Assembly: GCF_000315625.1 (NCBI RefSeq) | Contig: NW_005434568.1 | Coordinates: 58,989-110,934, forward strand | Source of the DNA: Guillardia theta CCMP2712 | Taxonomy: Eukaryota > Cryptophyceae > Pyrenomonadales > Geminigeraceae | Reading direction: 5' to 3' | Length of the DNA: 51,946 nucleotides | In this document: positions 44,222-51,946 of the stretch, piece by piece | How positions within the stretch are numbered: the first letter of the stretch is position 1 | How the letters are laid out: every line of letters begins with the position of its first letter | Program-made: the position numbers and the translations under genes | Notes under the pieces: model-generated | Databases searched by the model: none | Told to the model about the DNA's origin: nothing | Seen by the model: the letters and a program-made list of their open reading frames with translations, nothing else

Positions 44222-47200
44222 AGGCGAAGGTTCAGCTGAATTGGCTTCGAAGTCTCTTCTCCTGCTGCAGCATCGGCAACGCTGCGATCTCCTGCATGGG
44301 CATCAAGGCGCTGCTCGACCTCCGTGACCTCGTGGGTCACGACCGGGTGGTCATGCGATGGCCCGTGTGCGGAACAAACGACTGGACGGGGCTGGCAGGG
44401 ATGCTGTGGGCGGCGCTGGAGGATGAGACGGCGGCAGCAGTTGCTGCGAGGCTGTTCCTTCGGATTCACGGGATCGATGGCAGGTGAGATGAGATGTGGG
44501 GAGATGGGGAGAGTTTGAATTCAGTGAGGAAAGAGTAAGACTAGGGAGGGAGGGAGAGAGGGAGGGAGGGAGGGAGGGAGGGAGGGAGGGAGGGAGGGAG
44601 GGAGGGAGGGAGGGAGGGGCGGAAGCAAGACGTGACAGCAGAGGAGTTAGTCTGGACTCTTCTTTTTCGTGTGTTTCTCTTGTATCTGGTTCCTTACCAA
44701 GTTGTTCTGCTGCAGATCTTGCCGCACTGTCCTCTCGAATGCACTACTGGGGGAGGGGGAGATGGATGGTGCGAGGAAAGGAGGGAAGCAGAGGAGGGGG
44801 GGATTCCAGCAGAAGCTGTTGGGAAGTGATTTTCAGCTCGGCTTTGGGATGGAGGACGATGGTGTGGAGAGGAAGCAGATGGCGAGGTTGAGAGGCTACG
44901 CGCGATTCAGCAAGCTGTGGAGCTCAGCGGGAAGGAGCGAGTACTCAGCGGAGCAGAGGAGCGCGCTCGGCCACGGCCTCCTGCTGGCTGTAGAAGCTCT
45001 TAGCGACCCAGATCAGAGCATGCAGCTCGCGGCGCGCTCGTTCCTGCTGGGAGCGATCCACGAGACGGAGAGGGTACTTGATCCCCTGCTCTCTGTCCTC
45101 CTCGCCGTCGGAGAGTCGACCAAGGAGCCGCTGGACGCAAAGCGCATCACCCACATGCTAGGCAGGCTCACTTGCCTCGTCTCCTGTACCTACGAGGTCC
45201 TCGTGCGGGGGAGGAGCGGGGAGGGAGGAGGAGGAGGTGCTGCCTCCACCCCGATATCTCAGCACATTGCCCAGCTGGATGCGAACTGGGTCAAGCTCAT
45301 CTCTCGCTCGGTCCAGCTGTCGACCGCAGAGCCCAGCTGGGAAGTGGGCGTTTCACCCCCAGGGACCCCGCAAAGTCGAGGGCTGCTGAGCAGCTGGGGA
45401 GGGACGAGGACGGGGAGTGCCGGCCGGCAGAGGCAGCCGGCGACCCCCAACGAAGTTTGGATGAGGCAGCAGGAGCAGAGCATGTCGCTGTTCCTGCCCC
45501 TCCCCCCGTCGTGCGACTATCTCTCAGCCATGGTGATGATCGCCGCTCGCTTCCTCTCCGCTGGGTTCCGCTGGCTGGCGCACGGGGAGGCAGCGGCGCT
45601 GAGGAGTGAAGCTGCAGACTTCATCATGAGCATCCTGCAGGCAGAGACGGACGGGGAGCAGCTGCTGAGGCTGACGCGCATGATCGCGCTCCCAGTCCTC
45701 GTGCAGATGCAGGAGGCGCTGAGGGAGGATGACTGTACGACCCAAGTGAAGCTCCTAGAGCTTCTTGCCGTCATCCTTGCCAAGACAGACGGTATCCTCC
45801 TCCAGGTATCCTCGCACGAGAGCCCCGTCCTCCAGCCACAGGGCTCCTCCTCCTCCTCCTCCTCCTTGGACTCCCTCGGCGTTGCTCGGCAGGTCTTCCT
45901 GCGCTGCGTGCTGGCGGGACTGGAGCACGAGCATCCCCTGGACTCAGTGGCTAGCGACCACTGGCTCTCCTTCACCGTGAGCTGCATCCCCTTCCGACGG
46001 GTGCAGGACAAGCTGGAGCTGTTCCTCATCCCTGTCCTGACTTCGCTCTGCAAGAGGATCGTCCACCGATGCCCCTGCTCGTACGAGGACGAGGCGGCGC
46101 ACGAGGCGTTGTCGCTGCTCAAGGGAGTGTCTGTGGTGTTCAAGAGGAGCCTTGCGAGCAGGGAGGGAGGGAAACTTTCCTCGTCCTCCTGGCAGCTAGC
46201 AGGCGCGGTCAAGGGGCATGGCAGCGGAAGGAAGGATCCTGACATGAATCAGCAGCACAGCAGCCGCAGCTCAAGAAAGATGCTGGACATCTCTCTGTGG
46301 GGGAACGGCTTCTTCTCCTCCTCCCAGGAGGAGAGTACTCCTGTTCCTACCGATGCCTCCTTTGACGTGCTCCTGAAGCTGCTGTCTCCTCCTGGCTGGA
46401 TCCCTGGTACCTATCTGCTGCTCCTCGATCCCTCCGTTCACGCTTCCTACTACCCTCTCCCCTCCTCTCCCCTCCTCTCCCCTTATCTTCGTCCCCTCTC
46501 CCTGGCCTTGGACTCCTTCTGACTTTCGTCTCCCTCCTGCAGAGTCAGCAGGGACTTCTTCAGTGATGGGAGCGCTGCTCGGAGCATGGGGGGAGGGAGT
46601 TGAGGAGGAGGGAGGAGGGAGCGGCGCCTCTCTGTATGCTCACTTCAGCCTCGGGGCTCCTGAGTTGTTCGCGGATCTTTGGACTGACAGTAATGAGATG
46701 GGATGGGAGTTCAATACGATGGAAGAGGAGGGGGAGAGGGAGGGGATTAACGATCATGATGCTGATGATGATGTTAATGACCATGAAGAGGAGACAAGAG
46801 ATGAGTGATACGTGATGGAGGAGGAGGAGGAGGAGGCAAGATGAGGGAACAGCAGGAGGAGGAGGAGGAGGAGGAGGCGGCGGCGGATAGCTGATTGGGT
46901 TCTGATGTCATCGATGACGATACAGGCAATCAGGAGGAGGAAGAATGATATATCGCAGCGTCTCAAGTACAGCGAGTCCAGGTTTCCTTTCCATCTCCAT
47001 CCTTTAGGCGCCCTTGAGTTTGATTCTCCTCCTCCTCCTCCTCCTCCTCATTTCGCGCTCTCCTCCCTTATCCTCATTGTCTGGCCTTCATCGTCTTTCT
47101 TAGAGACTGATCACCAACCAGCGTTCTTTTCTTCCTGCAATTTCATCTGGCAAGGAGGACAGGAACAGTCGACCCTCTCCTCAAAGCGATGGTATCGACA

Positions 47201-48650
47201 GATTCGTTATCTTTTCTCCGTCCTTTCTCTTCCCTCCTCTCCATTTCCCCCTGTTCTCTCTCCTCCTCTCTCCTCTCTCCTCCTTTCTCCTCTCTCCTCC
47301 TCTCTCCTCTCTCCTCCTCTCTCCTCTCTCCTCCTCTCTCCTCCATCTCACCCACTCCTTCTCAAACCCCGTCCCAACCTCTCTCGCCACTGCTCTTTGT
47401 TCTCTGCTTTGTTCCTCTCATACTCATTACCTCCGTTCACCTGCCTGCCCTGCCCCTTCTCTTCTTTTCTCCCTCTCCTCCTCCTCTCCATCACTCAGCT
47501 GCTCTTCCCGTTTCTCTAGCCTTTGTCCTCCTCTCCATCATTGTACTCCTTGACGTCTTCTGATGATATTCTAGCCCACCATCACCAGCGCAATGAAGGA
47601 AGCTGTAGGAGGCACCAACGACCCGCACGTCATCCTCGACATTCTTATCGGTAAGGGCAACAAAACATGTCAACCCCAACAGAAAGTTGTGCAAGTCATG
47701 AACTACGTCCCTATTTTGATATGTGAACATCCCGAAATGAGTTTTGACATGTAACTCTTGTTCTTCGCTGCTTTCTTCTCATGTCTTGGATGCATTTGCT
47801 CACTGCTCTCCTCAGTGTTGAATCGCTACATCTGCAAATGCCCCTCGCTCATCGAGCGGACGCGAGAAAAATCTCAACTGCAGGATTGCATACAGGTGCG
47901 AATGAAATGGAGAAGGAGCAAGGACAGGAGAGAGAGGAGAAGGAAGAGGTGGACGAAAAGGAAGAGGAGGAGGAAAAAATAGGAAGGAGTCGAGAGAGAG
48001 AGGAAGATAGGTGAAGGGGGGGAGAGGAGGAGGGGGAGGGAAGAGAAGAGGGAGGAGAGAGGTGAGAGGAAGGATTGCGATGAGCTCACGAGCATTGTTT
48101 TAGAACGTCGTTATCGCTTGTCTCAACTTGACAAACATCTCCTCCGATTTCAACTTCTCTTCCTCGAACTCAGCTTCTAAGTATGTCCCCACCTCCTCCT
48201 TTTCCCCTCATAACAATTTTCTCCTCCTCTCCTCTCCTTGTTTTTTACATTCCATTTCTTGCACCTTCAACTCCGCTCCCCTGTCCTGACCTCTCCCTTC
48301 TCCTCTCCCTCCTCTTCTCCTTTCCTTTCCCTTCTCTTCTCCTTTCCTCTCCCTTCTCTTCTCCTATCAACTCCTTATTCCTCCTCTCTTCTCTGCTTGA
48401 CGTCTTACTGTATTCCTTCATCAGCTTCCTCAAAGGCTCTTCCTCGATCTCCCTCAGCCTCATCCCTAGCGGCAGTTTCCTCTCCCGCATGGCGAGCAGC
48501 GGAGAAATTTTCTCCGACGAGCTCGTGGGCAGGCGACCAGCGCTCGATGACACGATGAACGAGCAGCTTCTGGATGCGAGGAAGAGGATAAGTTTGCGCG
48601 CCTTGCGGGTCAGTGACTATTCAGTCCCGCTCCTCCTGTTCCTGCCTCTG

Positions 48651-48688
<38 letters not shown>

Positions 48689-50590
48689 TTCATCTGAACT
48701 CTCTCAGCGGCCCTCCTTCCCCTTCGCATCGCTCCTCCTCTCTTCCTCCCTTGCTCCTCCTCCCTCTCTCCCTCTTGTTATTCCTTCACCTTGATGAGCC
48801 GCTTCAGGATCTCGGCGATCACCTCGCGCATCTGCTGGAGGAAGGATGGAGGGAGAGCGAGGATGGGGTCGGAGTCGTGCGATCCCACCGAGATGGTCTA
48901 TCCCTCCTCATGTCCAAGGTGATGCTTTATCCCCTCCCAGTCCTCCTCCTCGCCATGCTCTCCTGCTCCTTCCCGTCCTTGTCGTCCTTCTCTTCCTTCT
49001 CCTCCTCCTCCTGGTCCATCTGGTCCTGCTTGCTGCCCTCTTTGCCTTTGTCTGTGTCCTCATTTCCGCCGCTATCGCCTTCATCATTCCCTCAATCCTG
49101 CTCTTTCTCCGCCTTATTCATCCTCTTCCTCGTGTTCACTCGCTTACCGTCTACTTCAGGTCGTCGATACCCTCAAGCTTATCATCCGCTCTCGCTCCAC
49201 CGCGACCTCCCTCGTCCCTCATGCTCTGCAGGCAATCCGCGTCCTCTCCTCCCTCCAGCACCCCATGTTCGTGCGGCTCTGGAGGAAGGACGTCATTGAG
49301 CTCTTCAACGACCCAGCCTTCTTTCAGATGGGCGTCAGCAGCGAGGACTGGTGCATGCTTGTTGACGTTGTCATGGCGCAGGAGGAGGGAGCCTTCGCAG
49401 AGCTCCTCTCCTCCTCCCCTGGAGCACATGCCGGGGCCTCCAACATGCTCTATGGGATGAATGGTGAGAGACGAGGAACGCGCAAGCTGATCTTCTTGCC
49501 TTCCCTACCCTTCCTCCCTCCTGCTCCTGCTCCTGCTCCTATCATCATCGTCATTATCATCGTTAGCAGCAGCATCATCTAATCCTCACCTTGCCCTCTT
49601 CCTCTCCTCTTCGTCCTCTGCATTCTGTGCCCTCCTTCACGCGACCTTCTCTTTCAATTAGTGCTCCTCCTCTCACTCTGCTCACATCTCCTCCTCTTCC
49701 TGTTTCCGCTCACTCGCTTCTCAGTCCTCATCACGGGCATAGAGGGCAAGTACCGGCAGCATTCCGACTACATCAAGCGCCTTGGCTTCATCCTGTTGGC
49801 TGGGGAGGTCGACCAGTACCTCCTCTCCCTCCCTCAGATCCTTGAACGCCTTGTCGATGCCCTGCGGTTGCCTCCCGGACCAGGCTTGGGACAGGTGAGG
49901 GCAGGAGGAGCAGGAGGAGGGGGAAGAGGGGGAAAGGGAGGAGGATGAAGGTGAAGGGGAAGGGGAGGAGGAGTGTCCTAACGAGGAAGGGCAATGACGG
50001 TGGGAGAGCAGGTGTACAGGCAGGTATTTCTCTGCAAGCGTGTCCTCCTCGTCCGCCTCTCCTCCCGCAACCTCGTCTCCTTCTGGCCCATCGTCCTCTC
50101 AGAGCTCATGCGCATTCTCCGTCAAGGGAGGAGCGACTCTCCGCTGGACTCTCAGCTGGACCCTGCCGTTCCCTTCGCCGCCCTTAAGTTCCTCGACCTC
50201 GCTGCTGTCCTCCAGCCCGAGGAGTTCCAGGCCATGCAGTGGGGCTTCTTCTCCAGCGTCTCCCAGCTCGACCCCAGCTGGAACTCACGTAGCTCGTTCC
50301 CCTTTGAGCCGCTGGCGGTCTCCATCGCTAAGCTCGCGGGGGGGGAGGAGAAGCAGGAGGAGGGGAAGGCAGAGGAGGGAGAGGAGGGTGCAGCTAAGAA
50401 CAAGGAGGAAGAGAGACATCTGGAAGAGCAGAAGGAGCCGAGCGAGCTCAGACGACCAGTACTGGAGCAGCTGACGGTCACGACAAGGGAGGAGCTGATA
50501 AGAGCTGCCAAGACCTTGGTGGCGGTAGGAGGAGGAGGAGGAGGAGGGAGGCAGGAGGAGAGGTTGGTTGCGGGGAAGAAGAGGAGGTAG
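41884..50590 (+). CDS. DOP1: DOP1/Dopey homologue, membrane-traffic scaffold
   Basis: DOP1 proteins act with MON2 and a flippase at endosome/Golgi membranes. The conserved N-terminal domain starts at once (FATEVENCLSLFERSKEWSDY, LPSGVHRKALDAYRVLLTRI, SGLFSLFPHANTECKNIQLR, MNLVPCLEGLVMSLLPGIED). Exons: 41884-43251, 43432-44483, 44716-46406, then from 46543, all phase-consistent, followed by short exons such as PTITSAMKEAVGGTNDPHVI (47576), VLNRYICKCPSLIERTREK and NVVIACLNLTNISSDFNF. The C-terminal region is clear: FNDPAFFQMGVSSEDWCMLV (49310), SDYIKRLGFILLAGEVDQYL and FPFEPLAVSIAKLAG (50295); LRRPVLEQLTVTTREELIRA precedes the stop at 50588-50590. Low-complexity insertions (poly-Gly near 43060, Ala-Gly repeats near 44200, Glu-rich near 50350) lie in loops. 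Probably about 1,700-1,900 residues; joins between 46600 and 48900 are only partly resolved. Confidence 0.87.
44543..44618 (+). repeat. (GGGA)n microsatellite in a DOP1 intron
   Basis: About 75 bases of GGGA units in the intron between the exon ending at 44483 and the one starting at 44716. Confidence 0.9.
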
Positions 50591-51343
50591 AGAAGGAGGA
50601 GCTGGTGCTGAAGCTTGGGCAGGCGCAGGGTCGGGTGATGAAGAGCAAGCGGGCGGACGTGGAGTACATAGTGAAGCAGCTGAGGGAGGAGCACGATGAC
50701 TTCCTCTGCGACCGCAGGACGTTCATGGATCAAATCGATCGCATGCCCGAGAGGACAGAGGAGAGCGAGGTTGAGCCGGAGGTCGGCTACGTGTTCCCCG
50801 ACAGAGAGGAGGAGGAGACGGTCAAAGGGGCAAGAGCTCATGAAGCAGGGGCGAGAGGTGAAGGAGAGAGAGGGAGGGGAGTTGAAGTGGAGAGGGAGGA
50901 GCTCAAGGCAGTTGGAGACAGAGAGGTAGAGGAGGAGGCAGGAAGAGGTGCAGGAGGTCGCTCGTTGTTTTCCTGGAAACTTTCGGCGAGGTCGAGGAGC
51001 CGGCGGGACTTGAGGATGCGGCGGCGGTAGGAGGAGGCGGGGGAAGGCACTGCTGACACGTTGGCCTCCAGGTGCAGGAAGAAACCAAGGAGGAAGGAGA
51101 GGAGGAGGAGATCACGGAGAGGATCAAGATGCTATCGACCGTGTTCTCCAACGGAGTGCCGGAGGCAGCGAGCGAGGAAGGGAGGAGGGTGGAGAGTCTT
51201 CTGTACGAGGACACGGTAGAAGAGCAGCACTTGCCGCCGATCGCGGAGGGCAGCGTGAGAGACGTGGAGGAGGAGCAGGAGAAGCGGGAGCTGGAGCTGG
51301 AGCTGGAGCTCCCGCAGCCGCAGGAGGAGGAGGAGGAGGAGGA

Positions 51344-51386
<43 letters not shown>

Positions 51387-51704
51387 CAGGACGCGGAGCA
51401 GGAGCAGGAGCAGGAGCAGAGAGGAATAGGCAAGAAGGAAGATACAGTGGCTCGATTGCAAGGCATCGGTGTTGGAGAAAGAAGAAGCTTGGAAACTGCT
51501 GGAGGGCAGCACGAAAGAAATGACAGCGGTGAGTGTGCGAGGGAGGGAGGGAGGGAGGCAGGCAGGGGAGGCAGGGAGGGGAGGGGAGGCGAGGCAGGGA
51601 GGCAGGGAGGCAGGGAGGCAGGGAGGGAGGGAGGGAGGGAGGGAGGGAGGGAGGAGGGAGTGATATTTTTTTGGTGCAGTGGGGAGCGATGGGTCAACTT
51701 TTAA
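50591..51704 (+). CDS. Acidic coiled-coil/poly-Q sequence, DOP1 extension or separate gene
   Basis: An open frame reading EKEELVLKLGQAQGRVMKSK, RADVEYIVKQLREEHDDFLC and RRTFMDQIDRMPERTEESE runs from about 50570 to 51030. It overlaps the DOP1 stop in another frame; a GT at 50527 and an AG before GTTGGTTGCGG near 50561 would splice DOP1 into it. A second frame (51072-51704) reads ETKEEGEEEEITERIKMLS, is Glu-rich, then has about 14 consecutive Gln from a CAG run (51348-51389). The first part looks like a real coiled coil; the rest may be low-complexity sequence. No family recognised. It may be the 3' end of DOP1 or the start of a gene running off the window. Confidence 0.35.
51348..51389 (+). 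repeat. (CAG)n trinucleotide run
   Basis: About 14 CAG/CAA units, poly-Gln in the plus-strand frame, directly after a (GAG)n run. Length is likely variable between strains. Confidence 0.9.
51540..51656 (+). repeat. (GGGA)n / (GGCA)n microsatellite
   Basis: Units of GGGA and GGCAGGGA fill about 115 bases. The terminal 290 bases of the window after it hold no recognised gene. Confidence 0.85.
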
Positions 51705-51946
51705 GGATTGCATCGAATGAGATAACGCAAAGAAAGTCTCCACCACTCCTGCCGCTGCTCTTCCTTGTTTCTATCTTAACGTCCACCTTGCCTGCTCTTG
51801 CTCCTTTCGTCCTTGCCAGTGCGTTCCTTTAAGTTTGACCTCCTGCTCGCTTCAGCACCTGATCTCTGTCAAGAACAGTGCAAGAGAAAAGGAGCAAGAA
51901 AGCAGCAGCAGCAGCAGAACTTGGATTGGGTTTGAGGTTGGAAGAG

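Noticed and set aside
47143-48095. Glu/Arg-rich and Ser/Leu-rich frames around the DOP1 introns
   Set aside because: Purine/pyrimidine-rich intron sequence; the small DOP1 exons between them account for the coding signal.

Overview
The window is nuclear DNA of a eukaryotic protist, probably a microalga. Almost every recognisable gene is a eukaryotic housekeeping gene cut by many short GT-AG introns (about 45-200 bases), and there is a eukaryotic tRNA-Phe, a ribosomal protein eL29, an SMN homologue and a DOP1 homologue. A transaldolase-like enzyme begins with a signal-peptide-like leader followed by a Ser/Arg-rich stretch, as expected for import into a complex (secondary) plastid. Together with the short introns and roughly balanced base composition this suggests a cryptophyte such as Guillardia. 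That is an inference; no taxonomic marker here is decisive. An 804-base N gap flanked by poor homopolymer-rich sequence shows this is a draft assembly.

Layout. 1-435: 3' end of CTU1 (+). 1318-2475: V-ATPase subunit G (+), convergent with SPT5 (2664-8205, -), whose NGN domain, KOW domains and TP-rich C-terminal repeat can be followed through its exons. 10-21 kb: an accessory region with a small family of Zn(II)2Cys6 proteins: an intact gene at 10090 (+), a near-identical inverted copy ending at 13412 (-), a more distant intact member at 20543-21085 (-), and two half-genes at 11375 (+) and 19131 (-). The halves join end to end on the intact gene, as if one inversion of about 7.8 kb had split it. 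23.6-24.3 kb: a helix-turn-helix/AT-hook protein (-). 27.5 kb: tRNA-Phe(GAA) (-). 28.7 kb: a MIB/HERC2-like exon (+). 29.3-39.4 kb: eL29 (-), SMN (+), transaldolase-like TalC/FSA (-), an intronless ornithine decarboxylase (+) and an LRR protein (-). 41.9-50.6 kb: DOP1/Dopey (+), then acidic coiled-coil/poly-Q sequence to the window end.

Between genes there are two unusual sequence textures: tracts dense in TACCC/GGGTA words (class A) and GC-rich tracts built from CCGG, GGCC, GTAC and GACTC/ACTGAGT words (class B). They lie upstream of V-ATPase G, SPT5, the intact Zn-cluster genes, the tRNA, the eL29/SMN pair, the transaldolase/ODC pair and DOP1, and are absent from the three short convergent spacers (2476-2663, 32565-32992, 38270-38431). 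They therefore look promoter-associated. The genes form no operon. Several belong to basic RNA and protein biology: tRNA thiolation, transcription elongation, snRNP assembly, the ribosome and endosome/Golgi traffic.
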